A stretch of 64,000 nucleotides of DNA from Deltaproteobacteria bacterium (GTDB lineage: Bacteria > UBA10199 > JADGCS01), in NCBI GenBank assembly GCA_024233595.1, contig JACKPK010000010.1, positions 1-64,000 on the forward strand, read 5' to 3'. Below the pieces are notes generated by a model. The model did not search any database, was not told the DNA's origin, and worked only from the letters and a program-made list of their open reading frames with translations. The position numbers were made by a program, and so were the translations under genes. Every line of letters begins with the position of its first letter. The first letter of the stretch is position 1. Shown here piece after piece: positions 9,355 to 17,807 of this stretch.

Positions 9355-10311
9355 TTATTTTAAACCAGCTTCTTTAAAATACTTAAGAGCTCCAGGGTGA
9401 ATAGGGGCACTAAGGCCTGTGAGGAGATCTTCTTTTTTAAGTGTGCCTAAAGCGGGGTGTAGTTTTTTGAGGATAGCCAAGTTTTCAAAAACCTCTTTGG
9501 TGAGTTTGTAGACAACATCGTCGTTAATTTTAGCAGAGGTGAGCAGTGTTGCTTTTACCCCAAAGGTTTTGATGTTCGATTCGTTGGTGGCATCAGGATA
9601 GAGATCTTTGGCAATTTCGGCAGCAGCGTAGTAAGGCTGCTTCTGAATGAGATCTTTGGAGTTAGGGAAACCAATGAAACGTACTTTAATTCGGCCAGCG
9701 GTTGATTCTTTTAATGAACCATTTGGGTGGCCAACTGTGTAAAAGTAACCATCAACGCGTTCATCTTGTAGCATGCTAGAACCTTCTACTGCTTTTAAAC
9801 CTTCAGCAGCGGCTAAATCTGAAAAATTAAGCCCACAGGTTGCCAGCGCATCTTTGGCATTTTGTCTTGTGCCAGATCCGGGGTCGCCAACAGCAATGCG
9901 TTTGCCTTTGAGGTCTTCACATTTTTTGATGCCTGATTTTTCGGAAACAACGAGGTTGACTGTTTCTGAGTGCAAAGAAAAAACGCTGCGTAAATCACTT
10001 TGAGGGCCACTGTCTTTCCATTCTGCTTCGCCTTTAAGGACTTTGTAACCGGCGTCTGATTGCTGATACCAAAGTCAGGTCACCAGCCATTAAGGGCATT
10101 CACGTTAAAAATAGAACCCAGTGAAAGCCCACTGTTGCTTTGATTTTGTAGCTATCGGCCTTACGATTGATGAGTTTAGCAACGGCACCCCCCAACGGGA
10201 TAATAAACCCCATTGACACCGCCTGTTCGATGGTGACGAATTTGAGATCTTCAGCAAGCTGGGTGCGCTTAAAGTGAAAGAATGATAAAAAGGTAAGAAT
10301 AATTTAGACAT
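9355..10311 (-). pseudogene. TAXI-family TRAP solute receptor, N-terminal part frameshifted
   Basis: The 3' part (9355-9975) reads as a clean C-terminal two thirds of a TAXI receptor, with SGIKKCEDLKGKRIAVGDPG and a GSGTRQNA loop. Upstream, the missing N-terminus can be traced across frames: KFVTIEQAVSMGF and IPLGGAVAKLINRKA in one, then DAGYKVLKGEAEWK and DLRSVFSLHSE in another. Family members are about 320 residues, which matches the total span. At least two or three frame changes fall between 10000 and 10310. The signal peptide is also split. TAXI receptors deliver ligands to the fused permease encoded next door, so either the importer is dead or these are sequence errors. Confidence 0.8.
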
Positions 10312-10398
10312 AGGGCTCCTATAAAAATTGATCCCCTAGATGCATGAGAAAGATCGGCACATTTGTCAAGGATAGCTTTGGATAAAGTCTCAATTTCT

Positions 10399-10887
10399 TT
10401 AGACTTTAAAGCTTTTATCGGCTTCTTTGGCTTCGTTCACCAGAGAGCGAATTCTGTTTTTTCGAGTGGATTCGTAATGGTAGCCGCAGCCTTTAGCCAA
10501 ATGTGATTTTCCAAAGGCAAGTTGTTTGGGGTGATCGCGACATAATTTGGGGCGGAAGCGGTAAATCTGACAGCGGCGATTTTCTTTTAAGTAACGACAG
10601 TTATAAATGAGATGCTCTTCTTCGTCTTTGATGAATTCAAAATTAAAACGAAAGCCATACCATTTTTTTGCAATCTCTTTGGTGACTGTGTTTTTGATGA
10701 CAGGTTTGGGGAGCTTGATGCCAATGCCTTCACAGCAATTGCCTGTTCCTTGGCACTGGCCAAGTCGTTTGTATTGCGGTGTGACAGATTGACTTTGTAT
10801 TTTGTACGATAGGCGCTCAAATCCCTCTAATATATATTCCCAAACCCAAAGCAGGGCTTGCACAGGAAAGCGCGCGATATGAATCAT
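10399..10887 (-). CDS. YkgJ-type cysteine-cluster protein
   Basis: The 162-residue protein has the cysteine pattern of the YkgJ/CxxCxxCC family, whose members bind zinc or an iron-sulfur cluster. CQGTGNCCEGIGIKL lies near residue 45, and later cysteines are in YNCRYL, RRCQIY, KLCRDHP and KGCGYH. The function is unknown; some members are predicted oxidoreductase-like proteins. The N-terminus is hydrophobic-aromatic (IARFPVQALLWVWEYI) and may associate with a membrane. Its start overlaps the stop of the preceding TPR-methyltransferase gene by four bases (ATGA), so the two are translationally coupled. Confidence 0.75.
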   Translation of the reverse strand: MIHIARFPVQALLWVWEYILEGFERLSYKIQSQSVTPQYKRLGQCQGTGNCCEGIGIKLPKPVIKNTVTKEIAKKWYGFRFNFEFIKDEEEHLIYNCRYLKENRRCQIYRFRPKLCRDHPKQLAFGKSHLAKGCGYHYESTRKNRIRSLVNEAKEADKSFKV

Positions 10888-12266
10888 GCAAACTCAAATA
10901 AAATGCCTTCGACATCACGATGACGTCCTTTGCGAACGGTCAAGTCGAGGCGGTTTTGTTCGTTTAGGTCATGCTCAGCTAATTTTTTTATGATGTGCTC
11001 GGGGTTGTGAGCGTAGCGGCCAGATGGTTGTAAATGATATGGCGCATTGCTTGTTGATTCGACACTAAAATAAAATCGTCCTTGGTCTTTAAGGAGTCGT
11101 TTGACCTGAGCAAATAAATCTGACCAATCACCTCCGTAACACAGAACATCAGAAGCAATGATCACATCGAAGCTGTCTTCTATATTATGTGTTGTTTCGG
11201 CAATGTCGCCTTGGTGCAGGGTGTTGTAGATTTGTTTTTGTTTAGCTTGCGCTAACATTTTGTCGGATAAGTCGATGCCGATGATTTCTGAGTTGAGATC
11301 ATTGAGCTCGCTACCACAAAGGCCAGTGCCACAACCCAAGTCCAACACTTTTATTTTTTGTCCTTTGAATTGATTGCGCACAAGTTTAGCGATCTCTTTT
11401 GGCAATTTGTAACCCAGTGTGCCAACAAGGTGTTCATCGTAGCGAGACGCGTAGCGATCAAAGAGGTTTTTGACATAGTTTTGCGAATGATGATCTGAAT
11501 CTTGTTTACGCGCCATGGCATCCAAAAAGAATTTGGCTTCTTGTAATTCAGGGTGCTCTTGCAGTGTCTCTTCAAAAAGTTGTTTTGCGGTTTCAAAGTT
11601 TTCATTTTCGAGCTCTGCCATGCCTAGAAAAAATTTAGTGCGCGCATCGTTAGGGGCTAGTTCCAAAGAATGATGATAAGCTTTGCGCGCTTCGTCTAGG
11701 TTACCTTGTTCGTAGTGAGCTTGCCCTAGGTTAAACCAAATGAGTGGGTGTTTTGGGAAAATGCTATTGGCTTTTTTGTAAGCGGCAATGGCTTGTGTGA
11801 TTTGACCGAGTTTGAGTTGGGCGTTGCCAAGATTGTACCAAGCTGTCCAGTGCTCTGGGGCAAGCTCCAGGCAGCGTTGAAAATAGCCAATGGCCTGAGC
11901 GTATTTGTTTTGTCGGTGGTAGAGATTGCCTAAGCCATAAAACGCAAGCGGGTGTTCTGGATTGAGTGCCATTACTTTTTCGTAGCAGCCTTTGGCTTCG
12001 GTAAATAAATTAAGGCCAGCCAACGCGTTGCCTAAATTGACCCAAGCATTTTGATCACTGGGTTCTTGCTCAACGATTTCAAAAAAACGATCGCGAGCGC
12101 CTTCAAAATTTTCGGCTTCTAAATCGGCGCAGCCTGCTAAGAATAAAGTTTGTCTGTGACCCGGTAGGGATCTTAATATTTCTTCGCAGATTTCTTTGGT
12201 GGTTTCGAAATCGCCAGATTGGAAAAACTGCAGGGCCTTATCGTAAAATTCTTTGAGTTCACTCAT
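10884..12266 (-). CDS. TPR-repeat methyltransferase
   Basis: About 460 residues. The first 250 hold seven or so tetratricopeptide repeats; the best are AWVNLGNALAGLNLFTEAKG, AFYGLGNLYHRQNKYAQAIG and AWYNLGNAQLKLGQITQAIA. A SAM-dependent methyltransferase domain follows: KVLDLGCGTGLCGSEL (motif I), then EIIGIDLSDKMLAQA and a DVIIASDVLCY strand (motif IV). TPR-methyltransferase fusions are thought to methylate proteins bound by the TPR arm, but no substrate is visible here. I chose the ATG at 12266; a TTG at 12275 is also in frame. The gene overlaps the cysteine-cluster gene downstream by four bases. Confidence 0.85.
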   Translation of the reverse strand: MSELKEFYDKALQFFQSGDFETTKEICEEILRSLPGHRQTLFLAGCADLEAENFEGARDRFFEIVEQEPSDQNAWVNLGNALAGLNLFTEAKGCYEKVMALNPEHPLAFYGLGNLYHRQNKYAQAIGYFQRCLELAPEHWTAWYNLGNAQLKLGQITQAIAAYKKANSIFPKHPLIWFNLGQAHYEQGNLDEARKAYHHSLELAPNDARTKFFLGMAELENENFETAKQLFEETLQEHPELQEAKFFLDAMARKQDSDHHSQNYVKNLFDRYASRYDEHLVGTLGYKLPKEIAKLVRNQFKGQKIKVLDLGCGTGLCGSELNDLNSEIIGIDLSDKMLAQAKQKQIYNTLHQGDIAETTHNIEDSFDVIIASDVLCYGGDWSDLFAQVKRLLKDQGRFYFSVESTSNAPYHLQPSGRYAHNPEHIIKKLAEHDLNEQNRLDLTVRKGRHRDVEGILFEFA

Positions 12267-12312
12267 GAATCTCAAGTGACATAGGGTGAGGGAGAAGGCA
12301 AGGAATAGGTAC

Positions 12313-13959
12313 TTAGGTACTTAGGGTTCTCTTTCCCATTTCTGCTATCACCACAAAACTAAGAGACAAAAGAATCATCGCAATGAGCGCAATAAAATAA
12401 TCTGGAGAGTCTTTTAATTGCATGACAAGTTCATCATTAACGCTGGCAAAAAGCGCGTGGGTGAGTTGATAAATGAACGCGCAGGTTGTGGTGATCATCA
12501 TGATGATGCCAGGGATCAGAGTGTACCAGGAAGATTTTTTGTTTTTTATGAGCCAAGCGCTAGCCACCAGCAAAGATAATCCTGCGATCAATTGGTTTGC
12601 TGTGCCAAAGGCCGGCCAAAATTTAGACCATTGTCCGCTTAGAGCAAGCAAAGCTGCCAACAAGACCACAAGCATGGTGGCAATGTATTTATTTTTGATG
12701 TGAAACAAGTCCATGGTCAGGTAGCGTGCTATGCGTGTGGCGCTATCAAGCGTTGTGAGGATAAAGGTGTTGAGCGCTAAAATAGCAAAGCCGCTTGCGT
12801 AGTCGCCCAGTAAAAAAGAACTTAGGTTGCCAAAGCCTTGTCCAAAGGCAGCAATGGGGCCACCTTGGCCGAGTGTGCTTTTTAAATCACTGCTGCTTAA
12901 ACCGGCCGCCACACAAATCAAAACCAAGACCGCCACCAAGCCTTCTGTGAGCATGCCGCCGTAACCAATGCGGCATGCGTGGGTCTCGCGATCAATCTGT
13001 TTGCAGGTGGTGCCTGAAGAAACCAAAGAGTGAAATCCCGAAATGGCCCCACAGGCAATGGTCACAAAGAGCATCGGGAAAAGAGGGCCCGCGCCTTTCC
13101 ATTCGCTAACAGGGTTCCAAGCGTGAAACGCTGTGTTGGGTAGCGATGGCGCGTTGTAAAAAATACCGATCAGACCAATCAGGATGGTTCCAAAAAGTAA
13201 GAATGACGCCAAGTAATCACGTGGTTGTAAAATGAGATTCACAGGCGTCACAGAAGCGATCAAGCAGTAAGCGAGTAAAATCAAAATCCAAAGGTTTTGC
13301 GCGCTCAAGAATCCCATGTCGGGTAAGCTCAAAGGCATGATGTTACCACCAATCAAAAGAAGAGCGAGCAAAGCAAGGCCAATGAAAGTGGCCAAAAGGT
13401 TGTTCATTTTTTTAGCGTACAACAACCAGCCTGTGAACATAGCCGCTGGGATCAACCCTGTGGCAGGAACAACGGAAGTGGGATCCATGTTCAGTGTTTT
13501 TGCGCCAAAAATGGCGAACACGGCCACAACCAGAATCACAAGAATCCATATGAACCAGGAAAAAAACAAGCGCGCGCGATTCGAAATGGTGGGGCCAGCG
13601 ATTTCGGCAATGCCTTCGCCTTCGGAACGCATGCTCACAACCAGAGAAGAATAATCGGCAACAGCGCCCATGAGCGTGGCGCCTAGTAAAATCCAAATGA
13701 GCGAAGGCGCCCAGCCCCAGTACGCGACTGCCAGCACAGGTCCGACGATAGGGCCTGCCCCACAAATAGAAGAGAAGTGATGCCCAAAAAGCACAATCCA
13801 ATTTTTGGCAGGCATGAAATCTTCCCCATCGTATTTGCTGTGAGCTGGGGTGATGTTGCGGTCATCGATGTTGAATTTTTTATCTAAAAAAGAGCCATAA
13901 AGTTTATAGGCCAGGCCAAAAACGCCCAAGGAGAGGGCAAGGATGATTGCAGCATTCAT
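12313..13959 (-). CDS. cstA: CstA-family carbon starvation / peptide-pyruvate transporter
   Basis: This 548-residue protein with about 14-16 membrane helices has the CstA signature HHFSSICGAGPIVGPVLA near residue 60. Further family blocks are FHSLVSSGTTCKQID near residue 305 and DSATRIARYL near residue 405. In E. coli CstA and its relatives take up peptides or pyruvate during carbon limitation; which of these applies here is not visible. The length fits the shorter form of the family. It is divergent from the paralogue array at 14014 with only 54 bases between the starts, so the promoters overlap. Confidence 0.9.
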   Translation of the reverse strand: MNAAIILALSLGVFGLAYKLYGSFLDKKFNIDDRNITPAHSKYDGEDFMPAKNWIVLFGHHFSSICGAGPIVGPVLAVAYWGWAPSLIWILLGATLMGAVADYSSLVVSMRSEGEGIAEIAGPTISNRARLFFSWFIWILVILVVAVFAIFGAKTLNMDPTSVVPATGLIPAAMFTGWLLYAKKMNNLLATFIGLALLALLLIGGNIMPLSLPDMGFLSAQNLWILILLAYCLIASVTPVNLILQPRDYLASFLLFGTILIGLIGIFYNAPSLPNTAFHAWNPVSEWKGAGPLFPMLFVTIACGAISGFHSLVSSGTTCKQIDRETHACRIGYGGMLTEGLVAVLVLICVAAGLSSSDLKSTLGQGGPIAAFGQGFGNLSSFLLGDYASGFAILALNTFILTTLDSATRIARYLTMDLFHIKNKYIATMLVVLLAALLALSGQWSKFWPAFGTANQLIAGLSLLVASAWLIKNKKSSWYTLIPGIIMMITTTCAFIYQLTHALFASVNDELVMQLKDSPDYFIALIAMILLSLSFVVIAEMGKRTLST

Positions 13960-13978
13960 AAATTGGCATCTGAGCAGC

Positions 13979-14013
13979 TTGTGTTTGGGATGTCAATTGA
14001 GTAGAAAAAAACA
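13979..14013 (+). promoter_or_regulatory. Predicted leaderless promoter of the 14014 gene
   Basis: TTGTGT (13979-13984), a 17-base spacer and TAGAAA (14002-14007), followed by exactly six bases to the ATG. No Shine-Dalgarno is present. The hexamers are weak; the spacing matches the stronger cases at 16600 and 29535. Confidence 0.4.
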
Positions 14014-14754
14014 ATGCCGACCAAAAGTTCTTATCAAGTCTTGGAAGAAAAACTAAAAGCGACCTTGTTTCCAAATGGGGAATACACAGAGTTGCCATAC
14101 AACTATGGTTATCGCGATGACATCCGTGATGTTTGTATAAAGAGAATGATTCAGAATGCGCGCGCTCTTGATGAAGAAGGTAAAAAAGAGTTTGTGCGGT
14201 TTGTTTTTTTGGATGGCATTTTGGCAAAAAACGCAAAGGCGCAAAGACAAGCAGAGTACCCGCATTGGGTCTTTTTGGAAGATTTATGCAAGCACGATGC
14301 GCTTTATTTATTAACATGGACTCAGTTGGTTGAGCAAAACAAACAAAAGCTATTGGCTTTGCCAGGTGCTTACCAAGGAGTGCATTGGCATTCCTTTGCG
14401 GCGTCTCTAGGAACTTATCAGGATCATGAGCTGGTTAAAAATTCTTCTTATTTAAATGTGCTGCATGAGTTGGCTTTGACAAGCAAGATGGCAAAAGAAG
14501 TGATGGCAGCACTTTTTTATTATGACCGCGATTGGGTTTATGAAAACTTAGAACAAATTTGTACTACCACACCAAAGGTTTTGGATCTTTTGGTGACGTT
14601 CATACAGAGGCATAAAGAAGATAAGAGTAAATGGATTCCAGAATTATTGAAATGTTATTCGAAAATAGAAATCTTGAAGCAGGCTAAGGATCATTATTTT
14701 GTAAAAAAACATATTTCTGAATGGGAAGATTTTTTTTCGTCATATTCAGATTGA
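14014..14754 (+). CDS. Unrecognised paralogue A of a three-gene array
   Basis: I do not recognise this family. The 246-residue protein is soluble, with no signal peptide or membrane segment, and is predicted to be mostly helical. It shares landmarks in the same order with the two genes that follow: an N-terminal YQVLEEKLKATLFP block, an IQNAR helix near residue 47, WTQLVEQN, HWHSFAASLG near residue 128 and YYDRDWVYENL near residue 170 followed by a KVLDLLVTFIQ helix. The order, size and spacing of these pieces suggest gene duplication. The next gene starts about 20 bases after the stop. A possible promoter with no ribosome binding site precedes the ATG. Confidence 0.7.
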   Translation: MPTKSSYQVLEEKLKATLFPNGEYTELPYNYGYRDDIRDVCIKRMIQNARALDEEGKKEFVRFVFLDGILAKNAKAQRQAEYPHWVFLEDLCKHDALYLLTWTQLVEQNKQKLLALPGAYQGVHWHSFAASLGTYQDHELVKNSSYLNVLHELALTSKMAKEVMAALFYYDRDWVYENLEQICTTTPKVLDLLVTFIQRHKEDKSKWIPELLKCYSKIEILKQAKDHYFVKKHISEWEDFFSSYSD

Positions 14755-14773
14755 TGGTTTGGTAGAAAGCTTT

Positions 14774-15535
14774 ATGGCAAATCTTTTTTATCCCTTTTTA
14801 ATAGAAACGCAGCTTGAGGATAGGTTTTTTACAAAGATCAAATATGATGACAGTATTGCAAAGCTAAATTCTTTTTCGGAACCAGATTTGGATATCATAA
14901 AGCAGATTATCCATAATCTTCTTAAATTAGGAGATGAAGAAAAACGAGAAGCAGTGGGGATGATTTTTGAATTTAGCAAAGATCCCAAATGTGTGGCTTG
15001 TTTTCGGCAGCGTAATTTTTTTCTTTGGGATCTATTAAGAGACCTGTCTCGCAAAGATATCGAGTTTTATCTTGCTTGGAACAAGTTAATTCATTTGAAT
15101 TCAGATTGGTTGCAAGATTTAGATCTTAAATATCAAAGGGAACATTGGCAGCGTTTTTCTTCTTGTTTTCGTTTTTACGAAAATGATCAAAAAAAAATGA
15201 AGTCTGTGAAAGAAACTTTGCGGAAGCGAGCGCAAAACTCAGGTGATCAAACAGAAGGGTTGCTCATATTGTATAAATGGGATCACGACTGGTTGTTAGA
15301 CAATCTATTTTCGGTGATTCAAGATTCTAAAAAAAAGCTCAAGTGCATTGTTTCTTTTTTGTGTTTTGTGAATAAAAAGGTCGATAAATTTGTGTGGGTT
15401 CGAAAAATTTTAGAAGATTGGGATGTGCCTGCTTTGAAAAAGGCTTTGCAGACAAATTTATTGGCTCAATCTGATAAAGATAAGCGTAAAAAATTAAGAG
15501 AAGAGTGGAAAGAAGTTTTGCAGAAAGTGATTTGA
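14774..15535 (+). CDS. Unrecognised paralogue B of a three-gene array
   Basis: About 253 residues, soluble and helical, unknown function. It aligns by eye with the genes on either side: LAWNKLIHLN, REHWQRFSSCFRFY near residue 124 and YKWDHDWLLDNLFSVIQ near residue 167, the last matching the DRDW and DGDW blocks of A and C. It ends in a lysine-rich tail (DKDKRKKLREEWKEV). I prefer the ATG at 14774 over an in-frame TTG at 14759. Its stop overlaps the start of paralogue C in TGATG, which suggests translational coupling. Confidence 0.65.
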   Translation: MANLFYPFLIETQLEDRFFTKIKYDDSIAKLNSFSEPDLDIIKQIIHNLLKLGDEEKREAVGMIFEFSKDPKCVACFRQRNFFLWDLLRDLSRKDIEFYLAWNKLIHLNSDWLQDLDLKYQREHWQRFSSCFRFYENDQKKMKSVKETLRKRAQNSGDQTEGLLILYKWDHDWLLDNLFSVIQDSKKKLKCIVSFLCFVNKKVDKFVWVRKILEDWDVPALKKALQTNLLAQSDKDKRKKLREEWKEVLQKVI

Positions 15536-16153
15536 TGAAACCTCAAATGGATTATTATTGTCAGTTGGAAGAACGTTTTAAACTAAGTTTTTTTAAAACA
15601 AATCAGTATCACTATCCTGGTGAAGAAAAATATGAGGTAGGCGAGGCTTATTTTGTTAGGGCGATTGTTTATAATGCCCATCAAATTGAAGGGGTTTCTG
15701 AAGATGAGATTATGAATTGGTTTTGTCGTGATTTTTTAGAGTGTTTAGAATCAAAGGATACAACAGATAATGCACCACAATGCATTGTGATGGGTGATCT
15801 TTCCAATGATTCGGTGTGGCTTTTGCCGTGGATTAAATACACGATTCATAACAAAAAAGTTAAAAAATGCCTCTCAAGTTGGGGTTAGAGAGTATTGGAG
15901 GTGTTTGTCTGCTTGTTTTGATCCAAATTTAGCTTTGAAGGAGCCTGTAAAGCATGAATTTTTAGAATTGTTGCGCGAAATTGCTTTGAGTGGTGATATA
16001 GCGACATCAGTTTTATGTTCTTTGTCAGAAAAGGACGGCGACTGGTTTTGTGAAAATGCAGCGAAGATTTCTTCACAGTCATCAAAGGTATCAGAGTTTG
16101 TTGATTTTTTTATTCAGCAACGCAAAAAAGAAAAATCAAAACAAGGAAAATAA
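15535..16153 (+). pseudogene. Unrecognised paralogue C, one frameshift
   Basis: The gene starts in the TGATG overlap with paralogue B and reads well to about 15870, where the frame closes. Coding continues in the next frame from QVGVREYWRCLSACF to the stop at 16153. The joined product would be about 206 residues and carries the family landmarks: YCQLEERFKLSFF at the N-terminus, YWRCLSACF and KDGDWFCENAAKI near the end. The frameshift lies beside runs of A and G, so a sequence error is as likely as a real mutation. Gene D follows one base after the stop. Confidence 0.6.
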
Positions 16154-16154
16154 A

Positions 16155-16550
16155 ATGGCCGATCAACCTTACCCGATTCACCCTAAGCTCGATGAACTCA
16201 TTCAGCAGTTTAAGAATTTTAAAAACCAAACCTTTCCTCGTGGCATGCCGGCACCAGTCGATCATTGGAAACCGCTTTTGCAGCAGGTCACCAAATTTGA
16301 GGCCAAGATCATCAAGCTTGCTAGTGATTACATGGGTGGGTCTAAAATTGCCGAACAAGATCTGCAAACTCCCAGCAGCATGAAAGAGGTGTTTTCGTCT
16401 TTTCGCTCACGTGGTGGTGATGACGATGCTTTTTACAATGAGTTGCGCGAGTACCGCGATCAGATCGAAGTTGTGGCGCAATTGGCAGAAGATTGCATTC
16501 ATGAGCTAGGCAACCCATGCTCGCAGTATCGTTTGTTGGAAGATGCTTAA
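16155..16550 (+). CDS. Small acidic hypothetical protein at the end of the paralogue array
   Basis: A 131-residue soluble protein of no family I recognise. It is rich in charged residues, with a central GGDDDAFYNELREYRDQIEV helix and a C-terminal helix, and has no signal peptide. I chose the ATG at 16155 (MADQPYPIHP), one base after the stop of paralogue C, although the frame is open upstream; AAGGAAAA lies before it as a weak ribosome binding site. Its position suggests it is the last gene of the 14.0-16.5 kb transcription unit. Confidence 0.6.
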   Translation: MADQPYPIHPKLDELIQQFKNFKNQTFPRGMPAPVDHWKPLLQQVTKFEAKIIKLASDYMGGSKIAEQDLQTPSSMKEVFSSFRSRGGDDDAFYNELREYRDQIEVVAQLAEDCIHELGNPCSQYRLLEDA

Positions 16551-16599
16551 ATCTTACGGGGATAGATTTGTGGTGTAAATATAAAGTTCAATTTTAGAT

Positions 16600-16634
16600 T
16601 TGCACTTTTTCAAAAAAAGCTTTAAAATTCAAAT
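16600..16634 (+). promoter_or_regulatory. Predicted leaderless promoter of the DUF4143 ATPase
   Basis: TTGCAC at 16600-16605, a 17-base spacer, and TAAAAT at 16623-16628. The ATG follows after six bases, so the expected +1 is the A of the start codon. No ribosome binding site is present. Confidence 0.6.
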
Positions 16635-17786
16635 ATGTATGACCGTAAATTAGAGAGCTTTGCAAAAAAAATTCATAAACAATACCCCATTTTAACCATC
16701 ATTGGTCCTCGGCAAAGTGGGAAGTCGACTTTTGCACGTAAAGTGTTTCCAAAATATCATTATGTATCTTTAGAAACCACAGCAGACAAGGAACTTGCCC
16801 AAACAGATCCCAAGGGTTTTTTTGCAAAGTACCCGGCTCCTCTCATTATTGACGAAGTCCAGCGAGTGCCACAGCTTTTATCGGACTTACAAACACTGGT
16901 GGATCAACCAGGTTTTAATAGTCATTACATTTTAACGGGCTCGCATCAGTTGCTCTTAATGGAAAAAGTCTCGCAGTCTCTTGCAGGGCGAACAACCATA
17001 CTGACCTTGTTGCCGTTGTCACTGTTTGAACTCAAACAAAAGAAAGTCCAGAAAAACATTGATGTGAGAATTTTCACAGGCGGCTACCCTCGTATTTATG
17101 ATCAGAGCTTAGATCCTGGTCAATGGGTGAGTCAGTACATTCGAACCTATGTTGAACGTGATGTTCGTGCTATTGCGCAACTAAAAGACTTGGATATCTT
17201 TCAGAGGTTTTTGGCATTGTGTGCCGGCCGTGTTGGACAAATTCTTAATTTTGATTCTTTGGCAAATGATTGTGGGATCACAGGGCCAACCGCTAAGGCT
17301 TGGGTGTCTATTCTGGAAGCGTCTTTTTTAGTTTTCCGTCTAAATCCACATCATAAAAATTTTGGCAAACGAGTGATCAAATCTTCTAAGTTGTATTTTT
17401 ATGATACGGCTGTTTTGTGTTCCTTGCTTAAGATCAAAGAACCCGATCATCTCAACGTACACCCCCTAAGAGGTTTTATATTCGAGAATTTCGTTATTCT
17501 AGAAAAATTAAAAACTTTACTTAACAAAGGTGAAGAACCTCAGTTTTATTTTTGGAGAGACGCTAAAGGCAGAGAAATCGATTTGGTAGAAGACCGTGGT
17601 TTGTACTTGTTTCCTACGGAAATCAAAGTGGGTCAAAGTTTTCAAAGAAGTTATTTGGATCATTTAAAATACTTTAACAGTTTGCAGAAGATAGAAAACC
17701 AAGAAGAATTAGGAGAATTGGTTCTTGGTGGCGATGAGAATTATAAGACGGAAGGTTATTCTGTCCATTCTTGGTGGGATGACTAG
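16635..17786 (+). CDS. AAA ATPase with DUF4143 domain
   Basis: 383 residues. The N-terminal ATPase domain has Walker A GPRQSGKST near residue 24 and Walker B-like PLIIDEVQR near residue 75. A sensor-like ILTGSHQLLL comes next, then QSLAGRTTILTLLPLSLFEL. The second half is DUF4143, ending in a PD-(D/E)xK-like segment: FYFWRDAKGREIDLVED, then PTEIKVG. These proteins are common in genomes of many phyla and their role is unknown. A link to mobile or defence genes is often noted but not proven. The gene has its own likely promoter just upstream. Confidence 0.9.
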   Translation: MYDRKLESFAKKIHKQYPILTIIGPRQSGKSTFARKVFPKYHYVSLETTADKELAQTDPKGFFAKYPAPLIIDEVQRVPQLLSDLQTLVDQPGFNSHYILTGSHQLLLMEKVSQSLAGRTTILTLLPLSLFELKQKKVQKNIDVRIFTGGYPRIYDQSLDPGQWVSQYIRTYVERDVRAIAQLKDLDIFQRFLALCAGRVGQILNFDSLANDCGITGPTAKAWVSILEASFLVFRLNPHHKNFGKRVIKSSKLYFYDTAVLCSLLKIKEPDHLNVHPLRGFIFENFVILEKLKTLLNKGEEPQFYFWRDAKGREIDLVEDRGLYLFPTEIKVGQSFQRSYLDHLKYFNSLQKIENQEELGELVLGGDENYKTEGYSVHSWWDD

Positions 17787-17807
17787 GTATGCAAAAAATG
17801 TTTTAGA

